10,953 nt of DNA from Gryganskiella cystojenkinii (lineage: Eukaryota > Mortierellomycota > Mortierellomycetes > Mortierellales > Mortierellaceae): the NCBI GenBank assembly GCA_015852425.1, contig JAAAIG010001084.1, positions 1 to 10,953 of the forward strand. The letters run 5' to 3'. How positions within the stretch are numbered: position 1 is the first letter of the stretch; each line of letters begins with the position of its first letter. Shown here one piece after another: positions 1-10,035 of the stretch. The notes beneath the pieces were generated by a model. The model was not told where the DNA came from and made no database searches. It worked only from the letters and a program-made list of their open reading frames with translations. The translations under genes were made by a program, and so were the position numbers.

Positions 1-54
<54 letters not shown>
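1..54. repeat. (GA)27 dinucleotide microsatellite, cut by the window edge
   Basis: Uninterrupted GA repeat from the first base to position 54, so its true length is unknown. On the minus strand it reads TCTCTC and follows a TACTAAT branch-point-like sequence at about 54-60. It therefore appears to serve as the polypyrimidine tract of intron 8 of the TM9SF gene, with the 3' splice site just off the window. Confidence 0.95.
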
Positions 55-57
<3 letters not shown>

Positions 58-148
58 GTAGAGCACTTACACCTAGTCCAGAGAAAGAGCAACACAGTTG
101 ATCATGTAAAGCCAGTTTCCTCATATCAAGCAGTCAATAGCTACTTGC
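1..148 (-). other. Intron 8 of the TM9SF gene, with GC donor (partial)
   Basis: The donor reads GAG|GCAAGT, which matches the GC-AG donor consensus. Family members continue after the LCxE residues with a D-Y-H-W-type sequence. Here direct read-through gives only Ala-Ser-Ser-Tyr and a TGA, so a splice is expected. A CTACTAAT branch-point-like site precedes the TC-repeat tract. The acceptor and final exon are outside the window. An earlier AG near 83 would lead to an immediate stop. Confidence 0.75.
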
Positions 149-2540
149 CTCTCCACACAGCTGGAAGTAAACGACAATAATAGATATTTCTACGCAAGTC
201 ACCAACAAGGTGACAAAGACCAAGCTCAAAAAGCCAAACATGTAATAGTATTGATCCTCCCAGATTGACTTGAGGATGAAGAAGAGCTCAATGAAAATGA
301 CGCCAAACGGCAGCAGACCTCCGAGGGAAATACTATAGCAGAGAAAGGCGTAGTTAGTAGGACGAACAAGGCAAGACGTGTTTCATCCTCCGGAGCAGTG
401 GGATGGGACTATAACTCACAGGTACCGGGGTCGCAAATACCAAACGGGCTCTGGGATCTGTCTTGGGATTTGGTTTGTTCGTCCAGGATGCTCGATCGCA
501 GCCTTTCGCTGTCCAAAGAAGGCGCCAACAAGGGTCAGGGGCAGAGAAATTCCAAACCACATGACGACCAATGCAAAAAATGTTCCGAATGGAATTGCGT
601 TGGAAGAGTTCTTTGACCAGACAAACAAGTTGACCAAAAAGACGATAGTCATCAAAAATCCAGGGACAAGAGTGGCTGTGAGGATCGCATTCTTGGTCCA
701 GGACGTTCCCTTGAAGACTTTGTAAAGACGAGCCGAGTAGTAGCCAGCAAAAGCTCTAAATCAGAATAAATTAAAAAGAAGAGATTTGCATTAGATGTTG
801 TACAATAGTTCCACAGACTGCAGATCGACCAAATAGAGTGTAGTGGAAAGTCATACCCCGCAAACACAAACAAGAAGAGCCCAAATGACACGAATCCTCC
901 ACGGTACGAAGGGTTCAGGACTCCAAGAACAGCGAAAACTATTAGAGAAAAGGGCATGGAGAGTTATTAGAAGCAACTTTGAAACCCGGTTTAGCAGAAC
1001 ATAAAAAGTCACGTTATGGGTAGTGAGGTTTGTCTCCAATGAGATCCACTTACTGATAGTCGCAGCAGCCATAACCAATGTCTGCACGCCAGTTCCCAGA
1101 ATGGCGCAAAGTATAGATGAATGTTTGGGCGTCCTGAAAACGTCAGCGTGGATCAGCTTCCAACCGGCGCCATCATCCAGGTCGTCCTTCATATCCTCCT
1201 CGCTGTATATCGCCATATCCTTCTTCAACGTTTTCAAGATGATCAGGGCCACCACTCCGGAGAGGAAGAGAACGATCACGAGCGAATTGACGATCGAGTA
1301 CCAATGAGTTTCGACGTCTGTGCTTACAAGGTAAGAGTTCCAGCGGTGATTCCAAGTCAACTCCCTGTCCTCGATCCACTGTACTGAGTAAGTGTAGTGA
1401 ATAACCACCTCCTTATCAGAGACAGCCTGGAAAGCACTGATCTGGAGAGGATCCTCAGGACATTCTTCGCCTTGGTCGATTCTAGATGGAAGTCGGCAAA
1501 ATAAAACCTTAAGTGAGTCTATAACCTATAGCTTTGGTCTAGAAATGCGCTCTCCATAACCTCCGTCACTTATGGACATACGAGAAGGGTTTAACCTCAA
1601 ACCCAACAATAGTCTTGCCACCGCTTTGTCCCGGAAGGTTATGATAGAGGATACGGATTGTAACATGGTTGTGGATGTTACTCTTATCCTATAAAGTAGT
1701 TACCCCCAAAAACATGGAGTACGGTCAGTTCGTCATTCTGGCTACTGCTTGCTGTGACAGCATCGACAGGACAGCATACCCATTTCACTTTTCCCAAAGG
1801 GAAGCCTGCACGGTATGTGCGCTCCTTGTTGGCCTGCCCGTCTGCGAGATTGTATCGTGTTGCGCCGGGAAGGTTGTCCACGATCCTGCGGCGAGAAAGG
1901 GAAAAAAGGAGTAGGGCAAACGGGCACAATACGTGTTAGTATTAAGGAACATTGAGCAGATCAGGTAGGAGGGAGAGCTCGTTTTTTTGGTCCAGTCACG
2001 CACCATTCGACATTGTAGTCGTTGGCAATAAAGTCGCGGGCCATAGCAGCATCTTCATGAGACACGGTCTTTGTGCAGAGGGATTTGCATGCAATGTCCC
2101 GTCCGACAGCAAGCTATTGTTGTGAAGGGTGGAGGATGGGAATAAAATGATGTGTTTAAAAAAATCGTCCTTTTTCCAAAAAGAAGAGAAAGGCGGACAT
2201 GCAATGCTTTGCTTCAATAAAGATGGGAGAAAGGGCGGTCGGTTACTTCATAGTCCGAGGTAGAGATGCGATCACCGCGGAGAACCTCGCCCAGGTTAAG
2301 CCAGGCACGTTTCGCATCCTTGGGCTTTTCACAGACGAAGGGAAGGTCGGCGTATGCGTAGGGGAGAGGCGATTTTTTAGACGAGATCTTGTTAACGAAG
2401 AGAGGCACGGGGTCGTTGTCGAAAAATACATTGGGACTGAGACCAGGGATGTAAAAGGACTCTGCAAAGGAGGAGATGAACATAACGAGTAATAGGAGTG
2501 CCGGCAGCGTGCCCTTGACAGGGGTATAAGAGCTCGCCAT
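149..2540 (-). CDS. Transmembrane 9 superfamily (TM9SF/EMP70) protein, 3' end off window
   Basis: Exons on the minus strand: 2540-2247, 2113-2004, 1885-1780, 1688-1582, 1481-1054, 938-857, 755-420 and 332-149, giving residues 1-549. The family is usually about 640-660 residues, so about 95 residues and the last two membrane spans lie off the left edge. The start has a hydrophobic signal peptide (residues about 11-27), then [19 protein letters not shown] and [11 protein letters not shown], all typical of the luminal domain. Further family landmarks are [11 protein letters not shown] (about 136), NNHVT-like [11 protein letters not shown] (about 177), [14 protein letters not shown] (about 268), [11 protein letters not shown] (about 312), SSNAIPFGT (about 426) and NQIPRQIPE (about 470). 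Seven of the nine expected membrane segments are visible. All junctions keep frame and family alignment. Family members are Golgi/endosomal proteins involved in membrane-protein sorting and adhesion. The sequence resembles the TM9SF2/EMP70 branch, but I cannot separate paralogs. The start codon has a CCCATGG context. Confidence 0.93.
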
Positions 2541-2696
2541 GGGTATAACTGTGTTTGTTTCTTTCTTGATGCTTCGAATGTGATTTGATGGGTGCTGATG
2601 ATGTCCTGGAACAAAAATGCCAATTCGACTTCATTCCAGCCCAATAAAAATTCATGGCCCCTTAATTTTAAGTTCTATTCATAAGATATTAATAAC
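2541..2696 (-). promoter_or_regulatory. Cyclase 3' UTR / TM9SF promoter spacer
   Basis: Only 156 bp separate the cyclase stop codon from the TM9SF start codon, both on the minus strand. The spacer must hold the cyclase 3' processing signals and the TM9SF promoter and 5' UTR. An inverted CCAAT box (plus-strand CCAAT at 2641-2645) lies about 100 bp upstream of the TM9SF ATG. No canonical AATAAA is visible on the minus strand and no clear TATA box. Confidence 0.5.
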
Positions 2697-5600
2697 TCAG
2701 ATCGGTGCCTCAGGTATCCGTCCTCTCGCAGACGATCCTTCTGCAAGGATCCAGTCAAACGAACCCTCGTCCAAAGCCAAAAAATTGTGTGCCACCATCC
2801 CTCGGCCGTATGGGTCGTTCGCTCCTAGTTGGCTCTCCTGATCAGGTACTGACACCACTGGTACTTGCTGTTGTTCTGTCCCTACTTTGGCCTCAGGTTC
2901 GTCAATAGGTACCACAACATCTGTCGCAGGGTGACTCGAGTCATCGTCTGGTCCCGATGGTATTATAGAAACACCCGTTACTTCTGCTGCAGCCCAGCCC
3001 AGGGACCCTTCTTTAAGCGTGTCTGTATGAGCCGGCATGGGAATATCACCAATGATAAACTCGAACCGATCTTCGTCCACCGGTGGCGGTTGCCAACTTG
3101 GCGTTGGATCTGTCAACCACAGAAGAGGGTTCATAGACATGGCCAGATAGAGCTGATGGGCTTCCTTATAGAACTCATCCTTGGTCAGTGGATCAGAGTG
3201 CCGTCCTAACTGTGTAAGAAAATAAGCTCTTACGAAATTGATTCCTTCTAATCGCCCAGACAATTCTCGGTATCCCCGGGCCAACTTCTCTGCTCCAGCT
3301 TTCTCGTGTCCAGGCTGAATAAAGCTACGCATTGCGTCGGCCCAGCAGATAAATGTGTAGGCCAAAGTCTTGAACGGATCAGTCGATAGATAGGTAATGA
3401 TATGACCTAGGACCTCCTCTCCACGTTTAGGGCTCATTGGATCCGATTCTGCACAAACGCGAGTACTCGTAGAGTTATCCATCATCTCATACATGGCCAT
3501 GAGAGTGAACATACAGCTCATCATCGGGAACGGGTGTGCTCCTATTCCCTGCTGTTCAATGTTCTCAGACAATAGTTCGACGTAGATTCGTGACTTTTCG
3601 TAGTTGCCAAGTTTAGCATAGTAGTACGAGAGAATACCATGGATCACCAACAGGTTCATCAACCGGGCTTTGGGCATGATATACTTTTCGATCAAGACTA
3701 CCCAGCTCTCAGCATCCCGGAGACGTTCTTGAAGGAGAAGGTTGGCCAAGGTCGGAATCGCAAACAGAGTCTCTCCCTCAGAGTCTCCGTTCTGGATCGC
3801 TACCACGGATAGTGTGCGCAGTAATACACAGTCCTCTGGGTGAACGTTGAATCCGCCCTCCCAGGTCCTATAAGCCGATTTCATAGTCACGGCTCTGTAA
3901 AACGTGGCCAAGTGAGATACAACACCAAAGGTCTTGCTCTCGCTGATGGCAGTGTCCAACAGTTGGTGGGACTCTGCTTGTCGACCCTCGCAGTACTCAA
4001 CATAGGCATCCATAGACGGTAGCATGCCTTCGCTCGTCTGGCCTTCGAGGTTCAACTGCCGAGCATCTTGCATATACTTTACGCACTTGTGCTTTTTACC
4101 CTGAAAGTACAGCAAGAGAGCGATGCGACCCAAGGATGCTGTTTGATCTCCAGAAGGCAAACCAAGCTTCCTGCAGTAATGCAATGTGAACAGGCTCGAC
4201 AACATCGCGGCCTCAGGCTGCGTCCTCCAAAAGTAAATATTTTGCAAGCACGAAAACACGCAAATAATCCTCTGTAGTCGAACCTGGGCTTTTGCGTCGA
4301 CCTTTGCCTTGGGGGTTTTGTTGGGACGGATTTGAATAGGCGTTGCACCACGGTGGTAGTCAAACAAGAACTTCCACCACTGTTTAAATAACTCGGCCTT
4401 CCACTGATGGTGAGTCGATGGCCAGTGAATTCCATATTGGCTCAGACTTACCAACAGCGCAGGCTCGGCTTCCTCAATCCGCATGCGCTTTGACAGGGAT
4501 TCGCCCTTCATGCCGTAAATGTCCGCCAAGTCTTCCTGGCTCACCATATCTCTCGCCCCGGGTACAGTGTCCAGGATCTGAATCAGAGCTGAAACGTTCT
4601 GACTAGTGTCCGTGAGCATGTTGCTTTTGAGATCAAAGGCGGCGAGTGCCTTAAGGTACTTGAGCTTTTTGGCTGTGTGCTCTGTCTTCAGGTAATGTCG
4701 AGTGATCTGCGGTAGCAGATCCTGGCAGTTCAGCAGCTCGACTGTGGGCTCTTCCTCGTTTGGCATCCCCAAAAAAGACTCGTAGAACTGGCCCATGCGC
4801 AGATGATAGTTGACTCTTTCTTCGTAAGGAATCGAATCGTAGATATCACGAGCCGTTGATCCAGATCCAAACGTGTAGATAGTTTGGAGAATAGGATTGT
4901 CCGAGAACTGCATATTTGCCTGTTGGTCCGTGGATAAAGACAGAAACCGGTATGTGTCCAAATCACTGATAATCGTGGAGTACGATCGGCCAGGTTCTGG
5001 AGTTCCTAGCATGGACTCTAAGGGACGAATAGCATTCACTTCAGCAAGTGAAAACTTTTCACCGAGACAGCTCGCTATTTTGAGGAAATCTTGAAACTTT
5101 GGTCGGACACGGTCGTATTGCATCAAGGTCATCTTTTTCCGGTCTTGTTTCATGAGCATTTCTTCCATCGTTTTAGACGACAGACTTTGCGTCGTTTCCT
5201 GACCGGTCGTCATGAGTTCACCGTCGACAATGTTGACGTGACAAAACTCCTTCAACATATCGGACATGTTTTTGACAAACTTCGGGTTGCCCTTGGTGCG
5301 CTCCTGAACAAGATCAATGACCGCAGGACTAATAGAAGTGACACCATTCGGCCTGAACGTTCGAAGCAAAGCTACTTCAATCTCTCGTCGTTTGAGGCCT
5401 TCAAGTGCGATCTCAAGATGTCCACGGTGGTTGGTAATACCCTGCAAGCCGATGCCACCACCGTAATCGCGCTGGGGTCTGGAGAACAGAACGACTAACA
5501 CCGAAGGACAGCGTTCATGAATAGACCGAATGACAGCTAACGACTTATGATCGCACCCTATTTTGTTAAAAAATAAATAAATAAAGATACCATGGTGAGT

Positions 5601-8600
5601 GATGTTGAACCTAAACAAGGAGAGCGAAAAGGGGGGGGGGGGGAAGGGAGAGACTCACATTGTATGTCTTCGAACATTACAATGATCTTGACAAACTGGC
5701 CAGCATAGTTGAGAACCCTGACAATAAAGTCTGTCAAAATCTCATCATCCGTTTTGCTGAGAGTCGGGGTCGAGTTGTCGGAGGAGATGGTCGAAATGAT
5801 TTCGTCAAGGATGGGTAGAGACGTCAGATCGGGAACACCCATCTTTGTAAGGCAGACGTTAATAAATGCCTGCAGCTTGGTCGTCGTCGTCGATGCTCTG
5901 GCCGAGGGTTTACCGTACTGGCTAATGGTTGGACTATTGGCCATATCTGTAGAGAATGCACTTGATCGCCGATGGCGAAACTTGTCGCTCCATTCTGAGG
6001 GAAGAAGACCGCGCGGTGGAGTCTGGAAAGGAGATCGTACATACAAAGTGGTGTCTGGCGTCCCACTGTCTTCATTGTTATCTGAGCTCTCTGCAAGTGG
6101 GGGAGCAACCTCTTCAGACAAGAACCTTGACGCGTAGGGAATCTGATGCGTTCGCATGATATCAAAGAGACCAAGTAGCAGGAACTTGCACTGATAATAC
6201 TCAGTGTTCTTCTCAACCTCAGCAGACGCAGCGGAGCAAATCTTGTACCCGAGAGAGTCGGCTAGATGAAGTATCTGCTGGTAGAACATGTTTTTGCCGG
6301 ATCCACGAGGTCCTGTCACCAGAATCGTGTTACTACAAGGAATCTCTGCCCAGGCTGCAATAAAAGCGAGGACCCGCTCACGCTCTGGTTCGTAGCCAAA
6401 GGTCTCGTCGACCATCACATCGTACGGCCGCCGGGTTTGCTTCTTGGCTCCAAAGTGAATCAAGCGCCAGATGCGCAGCGGGTATAACTTGCCTTTCACA
6501 TACTCGTCACCCATGTCCTCAAACTCGCAAAGGCCATCGGGCTCAGAAATACAAGCAAGTCGAGTGGCCTCGTCGCAGACAATGCTATCTGTTGCATATT
6601 CAAACTTAAGGATTCTGACAGCGATCACGATAGTATCTCCGACGATGGCTGGATCCCGTCTGAATTCGTTCCCGATCATGCTAGTGAAGATCACACCCGT
6701 TGCCAAGGATATCTTGAAGCCAGTGATATCCTGCTCCAAGAACCGCTGACGAATCATCCAGGCAGACTTTGCGGCAAACACGGCCTCTTTTTCGTGTGAG
6801 CGGGGATACGGCAATCCAAATGCGCAAAGCAAGGTTGCACCTTTATCATCCACCGCGAATTGTTGAATAAATCCTAATGAATGAGCAATGACATGTCAAT
6901 TAGCTGCAAAGAGACGCGTAAAAATTAAACAAAAAAACAAAAAAAGGGACAACCAGTCAAAATACCTTCGTAAGTTGAGGTGACTTTGTGAACGGCAAGG
7001 ATAGCCTTTTGGCACCATGCCAGGCCCTCTGGAGTCCAGGGTTTGACGTCGCCTAAACTGATAAACAAGATGGTGGCGTTTCTGAACTGCGCGGGGAAGG
7101 TGTTGTCGGGGTAAAGGATCAAGCGGTGGATAGCTGATTTGTTGATATATCTTTTTAACGTAAATATACACAGAACATCATGAGATGAAACGTCAATACA
7201 TGCCTGTTCACAATCAATCAACGCCTACAATGAGAATTTGAGAATTGTAGACTCACTTGTAGTAATGAGAGTTGCTCTCGACGGCGGTGTTCAGCATTTT
7301 GTCGTTCCGAATACGCCTCATTAACGGTACGTCCGCTGCTGCTGGTGGTTGGACGTTTCTCAAGATAAAGCAGTTTCGACGGGGCTCGCTCCAGGGATAC
7401 ATGTCGGGGTTGACATACTTCCAAGCGCTCTTAGTGATTGTCACTTCTCCAGCGCGTGCCATGTTCAGAGCATCATCAATCGTAGCCATTTGTTCACCAC
7501 AGATGGCATACTCTAGTCGGCCTGTTTTTTGAGCCAAAAGATTGTCCAGGCCATTTTCATGGCCAAGGTCTCCTATGATGATGTTGTCTGCCCGTGCAAA
7601 GAAAAAAGGAGTGTCAATTACTTTTTTTTATAAAGCAACAATACAAAGCGGTTAGAGTTGTAATTCACTTACCAATGTCACCAGCAGAGAGAGCCATATG
7701 CAACTGTAGGTCATGGGACTCGTCTGTAGCAGCAGCAACCGCGGTTGCAGCATCTTCTGATCCCTCCATTCCCTCGGAACTTCCGTTGACGCCTGTGCTC
7801 ACACCTGAAAACCCTGATCCCACGAGTGACTTCTCATTTCCATTTCCATGCGTGAATAGAGTCTTTGCATTGGTTAAGAACGTCGTTGCTCTGTTCCTTG
7901 AAGAGGTTGACCCAGGTCGCTTCGTAGACAGGGAATTGACAGACTCGGCTCGTTTTCTGAAACCAGCCACGCCTCCTGGTCCTTGCGTAGCAGTAAAACC
8001 TGCGCTGTTTGGAGCTGCAGGATTAGTGCCGTTGCTTGAAGCAATGGAAGACGTAGAACCTACGGCCGAGTTGGGAAGTACCATCACAGGTGGAAGACCA
8101 GCTCCGGTCCCAGCTGCGAATCGAGTGCTCATAGGCGAGTCGGAGGCATTAAGACTAGTGCGATGACTGTTGTTGATCCGAGAGCCACTTGGGGATGATT
8201 GACTGGCAGGTTGACCGTTGGAATTGCTTGAGCTGGAGTTGCGAAGAAGACTATTGCGCCTTGTGCTGTTGTTAGTTTCGACGTTGATAGACGAACGTCT
8301 AGACGTAGAAGGAGGAACGTAGCCAAGGCCAGTAGACCCAAAGCCAAGGTTTAGGCTTCCCATACCACCACTCGTGGTCGCAGCAGCTGTCTGGATGTTG
8401 CGTGTGCCGTTCCATTCTGCATTACTATTGCCGCTCTGGATCCCGTTGACAGTGAACATAAACTCGTTCGGGCCTCCCGTCTGCGCGCCATCTTCATTTG
8501 AGTTTCCAGAGGTCATATTTGTCAAGGTCGCGGATGAAGTGTCCTCTGAACTGGATGTTTGTCCGGATAGTTTCCTGGAGAACTCTCTCTCGGACAAGTA

Positions 8601-9628
8601 GATCCTGTAGTTTGACAATCGCGCCAGGAGCTCTAGGCCGCAGTCAACCGCTTTTCGCACAGTGAGTTTGTTACGACGAAGTGTGGCAGCTGGGTCTTCA
8701 ATAGGTGAGTTGAGGAGGGTTGACGCAGAATTCACAGCGGTATCGTCTATAGGATGACTCATATTCTCAACATCTGGATCTGCCTGAAAGATGACAAGTA
8801 AGGCATCTCCAAGGAACTGATACAATAATGCAAGACGAGGCGCTAGTGAGTTAGTAAAACAGTGTAGAAGGGAGCTCAACTTTAGCAGCTTTGCGTGTGC
8901 GTATGTGTGTCTCTTGCCTTGACGACATCTCCTCCATGGAATTCGATGATACGGATTGCTTGATCGAAATACATGCCGATCTGAGATGACAACATCTCGG
9001 CCCCTACATCGCCTTTAGAAGAGGCAATACTTGTCATCTATCACCGATAAGATATAATGGCATGAGTGTGGAAAGAAGGGTACAATTTTGACCAAAAATA
9101 GAAGACAACAACACACAGCGCACAGCACACAGGGCTTTCTGCCGCCACCAATTCATCTACAAGCTAAACTCACTTGGCTGAAACCAACAATATCGACCAT
9201 GAGAACAGCCCCAAACTGAGTGAATGAGAACGGCATCTCGATCGGCTCGTCGTCATCAGCATGAAGACACCGCACAAATCTACAGGCAGCAGCCCAGTCG
9301 AGCCAAAAGTTAGTTTTGTACTAAGTTGGATATGGAGTATTACATCTAGCGAGTCGCGGTTTGCTTACTTGGACATATAGGGTGCGATGTTGATGGTGGG
9401 TGTACAGATTTGGTCCTCGTCTTTTGCGCGATCATCCTTGCCGCTCCGAGATTTGTACTTTGTTTTTGATGGCGAAGTGTTTTCCGTTTTTGACTGGACT
9501 GGTATATTCTGCACTGTTTTTGTAGAAGCCGGCACCGTCGTGCCTTTACTCGGAGAGATTGCGGCAGCACCCACATTTGTTGTCGGCTGAACAGTGCTGC
9601 TTTCTTCTGTTCGGCCTCCGATATCCAT
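2697..9628 (-). CDS. Soluble-type adenylyl cyclase (ADCY10-like): two cyclase domains, P-loop ATPase, helical C-terminus
   Basis: Exons on the minus strand: 9628-9369, 9279-9174, 9037-8918, 8816-7673, 7587-7257, 7150-6966, 6873-5659 and 5557-2697, totalling 6222 nt and 2073 residues, ending in TGA. Residues 1-86 are Ser/Thr/Lys-rich. Cyclase C1 (about 88-650) has metal-type Asp116 (VDIVGF) and Asp166 in VKFLGDALL, with Lys162 and Arg567 (RLEYAICGE). It is interrupted by a Ser/Asn-rich insert at about 243-528. Cyclase C2 (about 685-855) has the DDKGATLLCAFG block and IVGDTIVIAVR. The ATPase region has P-loop GPRGSGKN (903-910) and a Walker B-like IIVMFEDIQWCD (about 1112-1123), with a Ser-rich insert at about 975-1050. 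The rest is largely helical and possibly TPR-like, ending in an acidic Pro/Val tail. Domain order matches animal sAC (1610 residues in human), which makes cAMP in response to bicarbonate and calcium. Several C2 residues that sAC needs appear replaced, so activity is uncertain. The exon 5/6 joint uses an AAAAAG acceptor and is the least certain junction. Confidence 0.88.
5631..5643. repeat. 13-G homopolymer in cyclase intron 7
   Basis: An uninterrupted run of 13 G on the plus strand, read as C13 in the transcript. It lies inside intron 7 (5658-5558) just downstream of the GTGAGT donor. Its length is likely to be unstable or misread by sequencing. It does not touch coding sequence. Confidence 0.95.
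7719..8576 (-). other. Low-complexity Ser/Asn/Gly insert within cyclase C1 (residues about 243-528)
   Basis: About 285 residues dominated by Ser, Asn, Gly, Thr and Ala split C1 between the helix ending near LSEREF and the strand LQLHMALSAG. In animal sAC these elements are joined by roughly ten residues. The insert contains RRSS (335-338) and RRNS (348-351), which are PKA-type sites. It is open in frame throughout exon 4 with no good internal splice pair, so I treat it as coding. Confidence 0.8.
8817..8917 (-). other. Non-canonical GC-AG intron (cyclase intron 3)
   Basis: The donor is GTCAAG|GCAAGA and the acceptor TATCAG|TTCCTT, giving a 101-nt intron with a perfect TACTAAC branch point. 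Only this junction produces the conserved GDVVK-FLGDALL block. Retention would add about a dozen residues and then a TAA, truncating the protein inside C1. Confidence 0.88.
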
Positions 9629-9669
9629 TACACAGCGAGGATAAATGGGAAAGAGTGTGGGAAAGGGAG

Positions 9670-9676
9670 TGACGTA
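9670..9676. promoter_or_regulatory. CRE-like half site (TGACGTA)
   Basis: TGACGTA lies 42-48 bp upstream of the cyclase ATG. It matches the core of CREB/ATF (bZIP) sites. The motif is short and can occur by chance. It may lie in the 5' UTR rather than the promoter. Confidence 0.25.
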
Positions 9677-9702
9677 TGGACACGAGGGTTGGTGTGTGGG
9701 TG

Positions 9703-9712
9703 GTATATTTAG
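9703..9712 (-). promoter_or_regulatory. TATA-like element for the cyclase gene
   Basis: The minus strand reads TAAATATACC about 75-85 bp upstream of the cyclase start codon. It is the only TATA-like sequence near that start. Confidence 0.35.
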
Positions 9713-10035
9713 CGGCGGCAGTGGAGAGAGTGCAGAGTGGTATAGAATCGACTAAGGATAGCTGAAAGAATGATTATACAGCGAAAAGTGGAGTGAAGGA
9801 AGCAGAGGAGAGTTGGTGGTGAGTATGGAAGAAAGGACGACGATGTTTTTTTAGGAGGGTCAAGCAAAGGCGGCGGCAACCGCTTGCGCAAAAAAGGGTC
9901 TCCATTCTCTCTGCAACCAAGTTTGCATAGGTTTCTTTCATACTTTCGGTTGCGGAGGGCGAGTTTAGCCTTCCAACCCCATTTTCCACATGAAAGAAAA
10001 TAATTGCGCGGTGAGTCCGCGAGTCAGAGCGAGAA

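Noticed and set aside
134..148. TGA after exon 8 as the true TM9SF stop codon
   Set aside because: It would end the protein about 95 residues short, in the middle of the last membrane block. A consensus GC donor sits exactly where the family alignment ends. Kept only as a possible truncated isoform.
5091..5498. 135-codon plus-strand open frame
   Set aside because: It is antisense to cyclase exon 8, which has clear family sequence on the other strand. The translation has no family features.
5631..5643. The 13-G run as a frameshift or G-quadruplex element
   Set aside because: It lies inside an intron and cannot shift the frame. A single G run without neighbouring runs of similar length is better explained as a homopolymer.
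7225..7256. Early acceptor (TTGTAG) for cyclase intron 5
   Set aside because: It would give a 32-nt intron, too short to splice normally, and leads to a stop after the join. The acceptor at 7152-7151 restores the frame and the family sequence.
7594..8166. 190-codon plus-strand open frame
   Set aside because: It is antisense to the Ser/Asn-rich exon 4 of the cyclase. Low-complexity coding sequence often leaves the opposite frame open. There is no recognisable domain.
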